Of a stretch of 64,000 nt of DNA, positions 1-7,422 are shown one piece after another. The DNA lies in the NCBI GenBank assembly GCA_031422335.1, contig JANOQW010000034.1:1-64000 (forward strand), given 5' to 3'. How positions within the stretch are numbered: position 1 is the first letter of the stretch; each line of letters begins with the position of its first letter. The notes under the pieces were generated by a model, which did not search any database, was not told the DNA's origin, and saw nothing but the letters and a program-made list of their open reading frames with translations. Made by a program: the position numbers and the translations under genes. This DNA is from Methylotenera_A sp031422335. Its GTDB lineage: Bacteria; Pseudomonadota; Gammaproteobacteria; Burkholderiales; Methylophilaceae.

Positions 1-650
1 CCAAGGGCTATGCCATTGGCTCTGCGGGCTTAGCGGCATTGGTATTATTTGCCGATTACACGCACAAACTTTCTGGCGCAGGCATCGATGTTAAGTTCGA
101 TTTAAGCGACCCAATGGTGATTATCGGCTTGTTTATTGGCGGTTTAATTCCGTTCTTATTCGCTGCCATGGCGATGGAAGCAGTGGGGCGTGCGGCTGGC
201 GCAGTAGTTGAGGAAGTGCGCCGTCAATTCCGCGATATTAAAGGCATTATGGAAGGCACAGCTAAGCCAGAATACGGCAAAGCGGTAGATATGCTGACCA
301 CGGCTGCCATTAAAGAAATGATGATTCCATCATTATTACCAGTGGCAGTGCCAATTGCAGTGGGCTTGTTATTAGGCCCTGTAGCGCTTGGCGGCTTGCT
401 CATGGGTACAATTGTCACTGGCTTATTCGTGGCAATTTCGATGTGTACAGGCGGCGGCGCTTGGGATAACGCCAAAAAGTATATCGAAGATGGTAACCAC
501 GGTGGTAAAGGCTCAGACGCGCACAAAGCGGCTGTAACAGGTGATACTGTTGGCGACCCGTACAAAGATACGGCAGGCCCAGCGGTAAACCCATTGATTA
601 AAATTATTAATATTGTGGCGCTGTTAATTGTGCCATTGCTACACGCTTAA
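1..650 (+). CDS. hppA: membrane proton-translocating pyrophosphatase, C-terminal part
   Basis: This is the 3' end of an integral-membrane pyrophosphatase that couples PPi hydrolysis to proton (or sodium) export. The reading frame is open from base 3 (KGYAIGSAGLAALVLF...), so the true start lies outside the window. Several hydrophobic membrane segments are visible, followed by the family's hallmark C-terminal block: GGGAWDNAKKYIE, then GKGSDAHKAAVTGDTVGDP and a final membrane helix. The residue pair that separates K+-dependent from K+-independent enzymes lies just upstream of the window edge, so the subtype cannot be read. A strong terminator follows and the soluble pyrophosphatase gene converges from the other side. 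The family call is certain; the transported ion is not. Confidence 0.96.
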   Translation, partial: KGYAIGSAGLAALVLFADYTHKLSGAGIDVKFDLSDPMVIIGLFIGGLIPFLFAAMAMEAVGRAAGAVVEEVRRQFRDIKGIMEGTAKPEYGKAVDMLTTAAIKEMMIPSLLPVAVPIAVGLLLGPVALGGLLMGTIVTGLFVAISMCTGGGAWDNAKKYIEDGNHGGKGSDAHKAAVTGDTVGDPYKDTAGPAVNPLIKIINIVALLIVPLLHA

Positions 651-682
651 CTAGTACATGCATAATTATTAATTTGGATTGT

Positions 683-711
683 AAAAAAGCCAGCTTGCGC
701 TGGCTTTTTTA
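683..711 (+). terminator. intrinsic terminator of hppA
   Basis: Stem GCCAGC (689-694), loop TTGC, GCTGGC (699-704), then six T. A run of six A precedes it, so it could also act on the opposite strand. It lies 33 bases after the hppA stop codon. Confidence 0.88.
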
Positions 712-730
712 TTGCTTGATTATTTAGCAC

Positions 731-778
731 CTCTGCAAGCCGCCTGTATTTGGATATATGGCTATGCGGCTTACAGAG
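731..778. repeat. intergenic inverted repeat, variant of the window-wide palindromic repeat
   Basis: Arms CTCTGCAAGCCGC (731-743) and GCGGCTTACAGAG (766-778) match at 12 of 13 positions when inverted. The arms resemble those of the roughly 35-bp repeat seen elsewhere in the window (for example at 10209, 30905 and 57960), but the loop is longer (22 bases). It lies between the hppA terminator and ppa. Membership of the family is probable rather than certain. Confidence 0.6.
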
Positions 779-855
779 CATTTATTTTCTATCGATACTG
801 TTTTAGATGAAAAATAGAAATCCAAAAATTACCTTATTCCTACTTTAACTCGAAT

Positions 856-942
856 GCAATACAAGGCGGCAACAAGCGAATGACGCAGACAGTACGATTT
901 TGTACGGCTAGGAAATGAGCGAGGCAGCCAACACAGTATTGC
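856..942. repeat. candidate intergenic repeat with inverted ends, downstream of ppa
   Basis: An 87-base GC-richer block with inverted ends GCAATAC (856-862) and GTATTGC (936-942) and a central GTAC/GTAC pair around GATTTT. The interior of the two arms does not pair well, so it is not a simple hairpin. It contains no plausible gene and sits 20 bases beyond the ppa stop codon. Its look is that of a dispersed intergenic element, but there is only one copy in this window. The rest of 712-962 holds the repeat at 731-778 and nothing else recognised. Confidence 0.4.
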
Positions 943-962
943 TGATGAGATGAAGGATGGAA

Positions 963-1511
963 TTAGAACGCAGGCTTCACTTCGGCACTATTGTAGCGCG
1001 CCACGCCATCCATAATTTCTTTATGCGCTTCTTCAATACCCTCCCAACCTTCAATTTTCACCCATTTGCCTTTGTCTAAATCTTTGTAGTGCTCAAAAAA
1101 GTGAGAAATCATTTCTAAACGCCAAGGGGAAACATCTTTATAAGTTTTTTGGTAAGCGTATAAACCACACACCTTTTCAACAGGCACTGCCAGCAATTTG
1201 GCATCGCCACCTGCTTCATCAGTCATCTGCAACATGCCGAGCGGGCGGCAGCGCACAACAACACCTGGCAATAGCGGTACAGGCGTAATTACTAACACAT
1301 CCACTGGGTCGCCATCATCGGCCAGCGTATGTGGAATATAACCATAATTACACGGATATTGCATGGAGGTGCCCATGAAGCGATCGACAAACAGCGCGCC
1401 TGTATCTTTATCTACTTCGTATTTCACCGGGTCGCCCTGCATGGGGATTTCGATAATGACGTTGAAATCGTTGGGTAAATCTTTGCCAGAAGGCACCAAA
1501 TTGAGAGACAT
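963..1511 (-). CDS. ppa: inorganic pyrophosphatase (family I, soluble)
   Basis: Cytosolic enzyme that hydrolyses PPi to two phosphates and pulls biosynthetic reactions forward. The 182-residue product has the normal family I length. It carries the signature DDGDPVDVLV, the metal-binding core that supplies the Asp ligands for Mg2+, and the conserved YPCNYGYIP stretch upstream of it. The ATG at 1511 fits the family's N-terminus (MSLNLVPSGKDLP). It converges on hppA, so soluble and membrane-bound PPi-consuming enzymes sit back to back. Upstream 1512-1590 is a short AT-rich spacer that presumably holds its promoter. Confidence 0.97.
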   Translation of the reverse strand: MSLNLVPSGKDLPNDFNVIIEIPMQGDPVKYEVDKDTGALFVDRFMGTSMQYPCNYGYIPHTLADDGDPVDVLVITPVPLLPGVVVRCRPLGMLQMTDEAGGDAKLLAVPVEKVCGLYAYQKTYKDVSPWRLEMISHFFEHYKDLDKGKWVKIEGWEGIEEAHKEIMDGVARYNSAEVKPAF

Positions 1512-1590
1512 AATAAAAATTGCCTAGAGTTTAAAAAAGCGCAATTATAATTGAAGATTGTTGCTAGATTGTTGCAAACTTATCTTTAAG

Positions 1591-2232
1591 CTAGCGTTTT
1601 TGCAGTTTATTGATAAGCGTTTTTAATGCAACCACAACAATAACCAAGCCCAAACCCATTAAAGTCACCAAGCCCAAATGGTTTTTGATAATAGGAATAT
1701 TGCCAAAAAAGTAGCCTGCCAGCACACATACCAGCACCCAAATTACTGCGCCCAATGAAATGGAACGTGCAAATTTTGCAAAATGCATCTGCGTCACGCC
1801 CGCCAAAAATGGTGCTAAGGTTCGAATAACGGGCAAAAATAATGAGATTAAAAAACTTTTCTCCCCATGTTTTTCAAAAAAAACATGTGTTCTATCTAGC
1901 GCCGCTTGGTTAGGCCATTTTAAATATTGAACAAAAAATGCTTGGCCAACTGTGTTACCCAACCAATATGCCGTTAAATTACCCAGTACTGCAGCAACAA
2001 TAAGCACCGCTAATAACAGAGTAATATTTAGCCCAGACGCCGCCCAAGCTGCACCGCATACAAACAAAAACGGGTTGCTAGGCAAAAAGAAAAACGGTAA
2101 AACGCCAATTTGTAAAAATACAATGGCAAATACAATGACATAAACTAAGTTAGCATGCATCGCCACTAGCTCTGGCAAATGTGCATCAAAGTTCTGAATC
2201 ATTTGCCACGTTTGTGTCAGATATTCCATCAT
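1591..2232 (-). CDS. DedA family (VTT domain) inner-membrane protein
   Basis: A 213-residue polytopic membrane protein of the DedA/VTT family. Members are linked to membrane homeostasis, and some recycle undecaprenyl phosphate or phosphatidylethanolamine. Typical features are the re-entrant-like stretch PFFFLPSNPFLFVCGA near residue 48, FEKHGEKSFLISLFLPVIR near residue 118 with its conserved Arg, and FLAGVTQM. The C-terminus is basic. The start ATG (2232) overlaps the stop of the upstream YkvA-like gene, so the two are translationally coupled. The substrate cannot be read from sequence. Confidence 0.9.
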   Translation of the reverse strand: MMEYLTQTWQMIQNFDAHLPELVAMHANLVYVIVFAIVFLQIGVLPFFFLPSNPFLFVCGAAWAASGLNITLLLAVLIVAAVLGNLTAYWLGNTVGQAFFVQYLKWPNQAALDRTHVFFEKHGEKSFLISLFLPVIRTLAPFLAGVTQMHFAKFARSISLGAVIWVLVCVLAGYFFGNIPIIKNHLGLVTLMGLGLVIVVVALKTLINKLQKR

Positions 2233-2519
2233 TGCGGGTCACCTTCGCTGATGTTTCTGCAAACCGCAATAATATCTGGCGGCGTAAGTTTAAGCGCAAA
2301 GTATAGCAGCAATGGAATAATCACCAGTTCATCTAACTGGCCGATGATGGGTAAAAAGTCAGGGATTAAATCGAATGGCATCAGCACATAGCCAATGGCC
2401 AGCCACAGCAAGGCTTTAGCTAATTTTGGTGTTTGTGGGTGTTGTTGTAAGCGACGATAAAAAGCGAACTCCGCTTTTAATTGTGCTGCTAATTGTTTTA
2501 GTTTTTCGCCAATGCCCAT
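2229..2519 (-). CDS. YkvA family (DUF1232) small membrane protein
   Basis: A 96-residue protein with the DUF1232 core: two hydrophobic segments joined by the signature YVLMPFDLIPDFLPIIGQLDE near residues 44-64. Family function is unknown. It overlaps purC upstream (stop/start at 2519) and the DedA gene downstream (4 bases), so purC, this gene and DedA appear to form one transcript. The N-terminal 30 residues are charged and probably cytoplasmic. Confidence 0.88.
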   Translation of the reverse strand: MGIGEKLKQLAAQLKAEFAFYRRLQQHPQTPKLAKALLWLAIGYVLMPFDLIPDFLPIIGQLDELVIIPLLLYFALKLTPPDIIAVCRNISEGDPQ

Positions 2520-3418
2520 TAAGTATGTAGCTTGCTACCAGTTAATTTCTCGAACGCTTCCATATATTTTTTGCTTGTTTTTTGCGCGACATCATCTGGT
2601 AGCGCGGGCGCGGGCGGCGCTTTGTTCCAGTGAATGTTTTCTAGCCAATCACGTACATATTGCTTATCGTAACTGGGCGGATTGCTACCCAATTTATAGC
2701 TCTCAAGTGGCCAAAAACGTGAGGAATCCGGCGTCAGCACTTCATCCATCACATGCAAAATGCCTTTATCATCTAGGCCAAATTCAAACTTGGTATCAGC
2801 AATAATAATGCCTTTAGTCAACGCGTATTCTGCGGCTTCGGTGTATAGTTGAATCGCCACTTTTGCCACTTGCGCCGCCATGCCTTTACCAATTAAAGCT
2901 TCCACTTGCGCGATACTTATATTTTCATCGTGCTCACCCACCGCGGCTTTGCTAGATGGCGTAAATATTGGGCTTGGTAATTTGGAGGCTTCTTGCAAAC
3001 CTGCAGGCAACGCAATATCACACACCGTGCCTTTTTGCTTGTACTCTTTCCAACCACTACCAGCTAAATAGCCGCGCACAATTGCTTCAATTGGTAGCGC
3101 TTTCAATCGCTTCACAACCACTGCGCGGCTGCCTAATTGTGCTCTATCTACGTCGTTATTCACAACCGATTCAGGCGCAATACCAGTTAAATGATTCGGC
3201 ACGATATGGCTTAGTTTATCAAACCAAAAATTGGCCATTTGCGTCAGCATAGCGCCTTTGTTGGCGATGCCTGTGGGTAAAATCACATCGAATGCTGATA
3301 ATCTATCCGTGCTGACTAATAACATGGTTGCATTATCAATTGCGTAAATATCGCGAACTTTGCCTTGATGAATACGTTTTAAGCTGGTGATGCTGGTTTC
3401 GAGTAGAGGTTGAGACAT
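2519..3418 (-). CDS. purC: phosphoribosylaminoimidazole-succinocarboxamide synthase
   Basis: SAICAR synthetase of de novo purine synthesis: it joins CAIR and aspartate using ATP. The 299-residue length fits the betaproteobacterial/yeast-like form, which is longer than the 237-residue E. coli form. Visible motifs are HQGKVRDIYAI near the N-terminus (ATP site), LSAFDVILP, EAIVRGYLAGSGWKEY, and near the C-terminal third ADTKFEFG with MDEVLTPDSSRFWP. The ATG at 3418 has no strong ribosome binding site. It follows pyk in the same direction after a 90-base gap. In many betaproteobacteria fba sits between these genes; here it does not. Confidence 0.97.
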   Translation of the reverse strand: MSQPLLETSITSLKRIHQGKVRDIYAIDNATMLLVSTDRLSAFDVILPTGIANKGAMLTQMANFWFDKLSHIVPNHLTGIAPESVVNNDVDRAQLGSRAVVVKRLKALPIEAIVRGYLAGSGWKEYKQKGTVCDIALPAGLQEASKLPSPIFTPSSKAAVGEHDENISIAQVEALIGKGMAAQVAKVAIQLYTEAAEYALTKGIIIADTKFEFGLDDKGILHVMDEVLTPDSSRFWPLESYKLGSNPPSYDKQYVRDWLENIHWNKAPPAPALPDDVAQKTSKKYMEAFEKLTGSKLHT

Positions 3419-3508
3419 AATGAATTTAAATTAAGTAATAGGCCATTATACAACTGATGCGTTTTAAAAATAAAACCAGCTAACCATCTTCAGTGTCGCC
3501 GCAGCCAA

Positions 3509-4951
3509 TTAAGTTGCTCTCCGCTCGCCAATTTTTACAATCTTTAGTGTGTTGGTACCGCCAGTGGTACCAATTGGCTCGCCAAATGTCAAAATCACCA
3601 AATCATCCTGCTTTACCACCTCGTTTTCTAGCAACACGTTTTCCATTTCGTGCAATATCTCATCGCGCGTTTTATTTGCTTGGTCTATGGGGTATGGATA
3701 TACACCACGATACAGCGTGAGTTTACGGCGGGCAACTTTATCTGGCGAGAGTGCATAAATAGGCACCGCGTTATTTGCGCGCGATAACCACTGCGCCGTG
3801 TTACCTGATTGTGTCAGCGTAGCAATCGCTTTCACATGGAGGCGCTGTGCCGCATAAATGGTTGTCAATGCCACAGTCTCATCTGTGTGAATAAATTTAT
3901 CGTATTGATTCGGGCGGCGGATACCCTCTGTTTCCAACTCGGTTTTTTCTGCCTCTATACATATGCGATGTACAGCTTGTACCGTCTCTAGTGGATACTG
4001 TCCGCTGGCAGTTTCTGCCGATAACATGACTGCATCTGTTCCATCCAGCACCGCATTAGCCACGTCAGAAACTTCTGCACGCGTAGGAATCGGGCTGCTA
4101 ATCATCGATTCCATCATCTGCGTGGCGGTAATCACCAGCTTATTCTGCGCGCGCGCCATGCGTATCATGCGCTTTTGCAAGCCTGGCACTGCTGCATCAC
4201 CCACCTCTACGCCTAAATCACCCCGCGCCACCATAATCGCATCGCTGGCATCAATAATCGCCTCTAAATGTTCGATAGCTTCAGCGCGCTCAATTTTTGC
4301 AACAATGCTCGCCGTGCCGCCAGCGGCTTTAATCAGCTCTTTTGCATACATCACATCTTGTGCATTTTTAGGAAAAGAAATCGCAACATAATCTGCTTCT
4401 AAGGCTACTGCTGTTTTAATATCTTCAATGTCTTTATTGGTAAGGGCCTCTGCAGCTAAGCCGCCACCTTGTAAATTAATGCCCTTATTATTGGATAAAA
4501 CGCCACCAGCTACCACGATACAATGAATTTTTTGCTGCTGAACGCGATCCACCCTAAGTGTAATACGACCATCGTTTAGCAGCAGTAAATTATCTGGCAC
4601 TACTTCTAGTGGTAAATCCTTATAATCTAAGCCCACCTGAAATTGGTCGCCCAGCGCGCAATTGGCATCTAAAATAAACGTATCGCCTGTTACTAGCGTA
4701 ATTTCACTGTCAACAAATTTTCCAATTCTAATTTTTGGCCCTTGCAAATCGCACAACACGCCAATCGGCCGATTGAGCTTGGTCGCAATATTCCGCACAA
4801 TTTCTGCGCGTTTAATATGGTCTGCGGCTGTGCCATGCGAAAAATTTAATCGCACCACATTTACACCTGCCGATATTAAGCGTGCAATCATTTCCTCACT
4901 GGTAGATGCAGGGCCTAGTGTTGCAACAATTTTGGTTTTACGTAAGGTCAA
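3509..4951 (-). CDS. pyk: pyruvate kinase
   Basis: Converts phosphoenolpyruvate and ADP to pyruvate and ATP. The conserved N-terminus RKTKIVATLGPAS, the active-site region VARGDLGVE near residue 253 and ITATQMMESM with TRAEVSDVANAV are all present. The frame stays open upstream to an ATG at 4990, but that codon lies inside the pgk terminator hairpin. The better start is TTG at 4951, preceded by GGAAG at good spacing, which gives about 480 residues beginning MTLRKTKIVAT. It is the last gene of the tkt-gap-pgk-pyk series. Confidence 0.95.
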   Translation of the reverse strand: MTLRKTKIVATLGPASTSEEMIARLISAGVNVVRLNFSHGTAADHIKRAEIVRNIATKLNRPIGVLCDLQGPKIRIGKFVDSEITLVTGDTFILDANCALGDQFQVGLDYKDLPLEVVPDNLLLLNDGRITLRVDRVQQQKIHCIVVAGGVLSNNKGINLQGGGLAAEALTNKDIEDIKTAVALEADYVAISFPKNAQDVMYAKELIKAAGGTASIVAKIERAEAIEHLEAIIDASDAIMVARGDLGVEVGDAAVPGLQKRMIRMARAQNKLVITATQMMESMISSPIPTRAEVSDVANAVLDGTDAVMLSAETASGQYPLETVQAVHRICIEAEKTELETEGIRRPNQYDKFIHTDETVALTTIYAAQRLHVKAIATLTQSGNTAQWLSRANNAVPIYALSPDKVARRKLTLYRGVYPYPIDQANKTRDEILHEMENVLLENEVVKQDDLVILTFGEPIGTTGGTNTLKIVKIGERRAT

Positions 4952-4962
4952 AGTTATCTTCC

Positions 4963-4988
4963 ATAAAAATAAGGGCTTTGCAGCCCTC
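4963..4988 (-). terminator. intrinsic terminator between pgk and pyk
   Basis: On the minus strand the stem AGGGCT/AGCCCT (4972-4987, loop GCAA) is followed by TTATTTTTA. It lies just after the pgk stop (5013) and before the pyk ribosome binding site. Some readthrough is likely, because only about 20 bases separate it from the pyk start. Confidence 0.7.
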
Positions 4989-5012
4989 ATTTTTGAGTCA
5001 ATTAAAAAAAGT

Positions 5013-6209
5013 TTATTGCGTGGCCCTGAGTTCTAGAATCTCAACAGCAGGCAAAGTTTTACCTTCTAAAAATTCTAAAAATGCACCCCCAGCGGTAGAG
5101 ATATAATTAATTTTGCTTTCAATGCCATATTTTTGAATGGCAGCAATGGTATCGCCGCCACCTGCCAAAGTAAACGCTTCGCTATCAGCAATAGCATGTG
5201 CGACGGTTTTGGTGCCCTCGCCAAATTGGTCAAATTCAAATACGCCAACTGGGCCGTTCCACACAATGGTGCCAGCGTTATTAAGCACCTTCACTAACTC
5301 AGCTGCAGATTTAGGGCCGATATCAAAAATCATGTCATCGGCTGCCACTGAGGCCGCGTCTTTATTGGCTGCTAGGGCATCTACCGCAAACTGTTTTGCG
5401 CACACCACATCGACTGCAATCGGTATGCTGGCGTTGCGTTTGGCCATTTTTTTCATCAGCGCTTTGGCGACCGGCACTAAATCAGCTTCATAAAGTGATT
5501 TTCCAACCTCATACCCAGCTGCTTTTAAGAAAGTATTGGCAATGCCGCCACCCACTACTAGCTGGTCAACTTTTTCAGACAAACTTTCTAACACGCTTAA
5601 CTTAGTAGAAACTTTGCTACCGCCGACAATCGCCACCATCGGGCGTTTTGGGTTGAGCAAAGCTTTAGTTAATGCTTCTAACTCATTGGTAAGTAAAATA
5701 CCTGCGCAAGCTACTGGCGCATATTTAGCGATGCCATGCGTACTAGCTTCGGCGCGGTGTGCGGTACCAAACGCATCCATTACAAATATGTCGCACAAGG
5801 CGGCATATTTTTTGGCGAGCTCGTCATTATTTTTCTTTTCGCCCTCATTAAAGCGGCAATTTTCTAACAATATTAACTCGCCATTTTGTATGTTCATGCT
5901 GCCAGATGGCGCTGCATCACTCAGCCAGTTTTTAACTAAGCGCACCGTTTTACCAAGCTTTTGGCTCATCACATCCGCCACAGGTTGTAACGAGTTTTCC
6001 TCAGAATACACGCCTTCTTCTGGGCGACCTAAATGCGAAGTCACCATCACTTTTGCACCAGCCTTTAGCGCAAACTCAATGGTAGCAATGCTGGCCGTGA
6101 TGCGCGCGTCAGACGTCACTTTGCCATCCGCTACTGGCACGTTTAAATCAGAGCGAATAAACACACGCTTGCCCGCCAAATCTAAATCCGTCATTTTTAT
6201 AAATTTCAT
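5013..6209 (-). CDS. pgk: phosphoglycerate kinase
   Basis: Reversible transfer of phosphate from 1,3-bisphosphoglycerate to ADP. The product shows FIRSDLNVPV near the N-terminus (substrate-binding Arg/Asp/Asn), VTSHLGRPEEG, the mid-protein AIVGGSKVSTKL, and the C-terminal nucleotide site GGGDTIAA with STAGGAFLEFLEG. The frame is open to 6275, but the family N-terminus (MKFIKMTDLDLAGKRVF) starts at ATG 6209, giving 399 residues. It begins 26 bases after the gap stop codon, so gap and pgk are probably cotranscribed. Confidence 0.96.
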   Translation of the reverse strand: MKFIKMTDLDLAGKRVFIRSDLNVPVADGKVTSDARITASIATIEFALKAGAKVMVTSHLGRPEEGVYSEENSLQPVADVMSQKLGKTVRLVKNWLSDAAPSGSMNIQNGELILLENCRFNEGEKKNNDELAKKYAALCDIFVMDAFGTAHRAEASTHGIAKYAPVACAGILLTNELEALTKALLNPKRPMVAIVGGSKVSTKLSVLESLSEKVDQLVVGGGIANTFLKAAGYEVGKSLYEADLVPVAKALMKKMAKRNASIPIAVDVVCAKQFAVDALAANKDAASVAADDMIFDIGPKSAAELVKVLNNAGTIVWNGPVGVFEFDQFGEGTKTVAHAIADSEAFTLAGGGDTIAAIQKYGIESKINYISTAGGAFLEFLEGKTLPAVEILELRATQ

Positions 6210-6235
6210 TTTGATGTTTTCTATTTTGATTCGAT

Positions 6236-7240
6236 TTATTTTGATACGTGCTGCACTAAGCGTAGTAGATTGCAAGTATAGCCATATTCATTATCGTACC
6301 AGCCCACCACTTTTACAAAGGTGCTATCCAGCATAATACCTGCGCCTGCATCAAAAATACCTGCGGCAGGTGATGTGCGAAAATCGGTAGAAACCACTTT
6401 TTCATCTGTGTATGCGAGCACACCTTTTAACGTGCCTTGTGCAGCAGTTTTCATAGCATCGCAAATCGCTTCATAGCTGGTTTCTTTGTTCAGCTCTACG
6501 GTTAAATCCACCACAGATACATCTGCACTCGGCACGCGCAACGCCATGCCAGTGAGTTTTTTATTGAGTGAGGGGATAATCTTACCTACCGCTTTAGCCG
6601 CGCCAGTGCTGGATGGGATAATGTTCTCGAACACGCTGCGGCCACCACGCCAGTCTTTTTTAGATGTTCCATCTACTGTCAATTGTGATGCAGTGGCAGC
6701 ATGCACAGTTGTCATTAAGCCGCGTTTAATGCCAAAACTGTCATGCAAAACTTTGGCCAAGGGCGCCAAAGCGTTAGTTGTACAAGAGGCCGCAGAAATA
6801 ATTGCCTCGCCTTTATATTCCGCATGATTAACGCCAAACACAAACATCGGCGTATCGTCTTTACCCGGTGCAGATTGCACCACTTTTTTGGCGCCACCAT
6901 GAATATGCGGCTGGCAAGTTTCTTGGGTTAAAAACGCGCCTGTTGATTCTACCACAATATCGGTGCCACTCATTTTCCAATCAATATTGGTTGGGTCGCG
7001 CTCGGCAGTTAAGTGAATTTTTTTGCCATTTACCACCAAATGACCATTTTCTGCAGATACCTCGGCTTTAAAACGGCCATGCACCGAATCATATTTGAGC
7101 ATATATATGATGTAATCAATATCGTACGAGCTATTTATTGCCACAATTTGTATGTCTTCAAACTCTGGCTCTTGCACTACCGCGCGTAATACCATACGGC
7201 CAATGCGGCCAAAACCGTTAATGCCTACCTTAATCGTCAT
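6236..7240 (-). CDS. gap: glyceraldehyde-3-phosphate dehydrogenase, type I
   Basis: NAD-linked oxidation of glyceraldehyde 3-phosphate. The 334-residue product begins MTIKVGINGFGRIGR (Rossmann fold), has the catalytic SAASCTTN (Cys near residue 153), and the catalytic His in TTVHAATASQ. The C-terminal WYDNEYGYTCNLLRLV is typical. The ATG at 7240 is preceded by AAGGG-like sequence. A perfect 9-bp inverted repeat lies 19-37 bases upstream (separate entry) and a terminator separates it from tkt, so gap probably has its own promoter and starts the gap-pgk(-pyk) transcript. Confidence 0.97.
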   Translation of the reverse strand: MTIKVGINGFGRIGRMVLRAVVQEPEFEDIQIVAINSSYDIDYIIYMLKYDSVHGRFKAEVSAENGHLVVNGKKIHLTAERDPTNIDWKMSGTDIVVESTGAFLTQETCQPHIHGGAKKVVQSAPGKDDTPMFVFGVNHAEYKGEAIISAASCTTNALAPLAKVLHDSFGIKRGLMTTVHAATASQLTVDGTSKKDWRGGRSVFENIIPSSTGAAKAVGKIIPSLNKKLTGMALRVPSADVSVVDLTVELNKETSYEAICDAMKTAAQGTLKGVLAYTDEKVVSTDFRTSPAAGIFDAGAGIMLDSTFVKVVGWYDNEYGYTCNLLRLVQHVSK

Positions 7241-7258
7241 GCTTAACCCTTTTTTTAA

Positions 7259-7277
7259 ACCATGATTGAATCATGGT
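7259..7277. promoter_or_regulatory. perfect palindrome in the gap leader, candidate operator or hairpin
   Basis: ACCATGATT-G-AATCATGGT is a perfect 9-bp inverted repeat around one base, ending 19 bases upstream of the gap start codon. As RNA the single-base loop would cost a few pairs, so a protein-binding site is as likely as a hairpin. No known operator is recognised. Confidence 0.45.
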
Positions 7278-7285
7278 ATTTTAGC

Positions 7286-7315
7286 AAAAAAAGAGCCTCA
7301 TGGAGAGGCTCTTTT
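7286..7315 (-). terminator. intrinsic terminator downstream of tkt
   Basis: Minus-strand stem AGAGCCTC/GAGGCTCT (7292-7312, loop TCCAT) followed by a run of seven T (7286-7292). The 110 bases between it and the tkt stop (7423) hold no gene. Confidence 0.82.
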
Positions 7316-7422
7316 GGGTAATGCTAAATATTAATGCACTAAATAGTTACAGCACAGTTTTGGCTACAGCCACTACATTTCAGCTTCAGCCGCTTCGCTT
7401 AACTTAAGCTAAGTCAAACCAA

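Noticed and set aside
5536..6336. 266-codon open frame on the plus strand opposite pgk
   Set aside because: It is antisense to a well-conserved pgk, has no recognisable domain and reflects the codon bias of the real gene.
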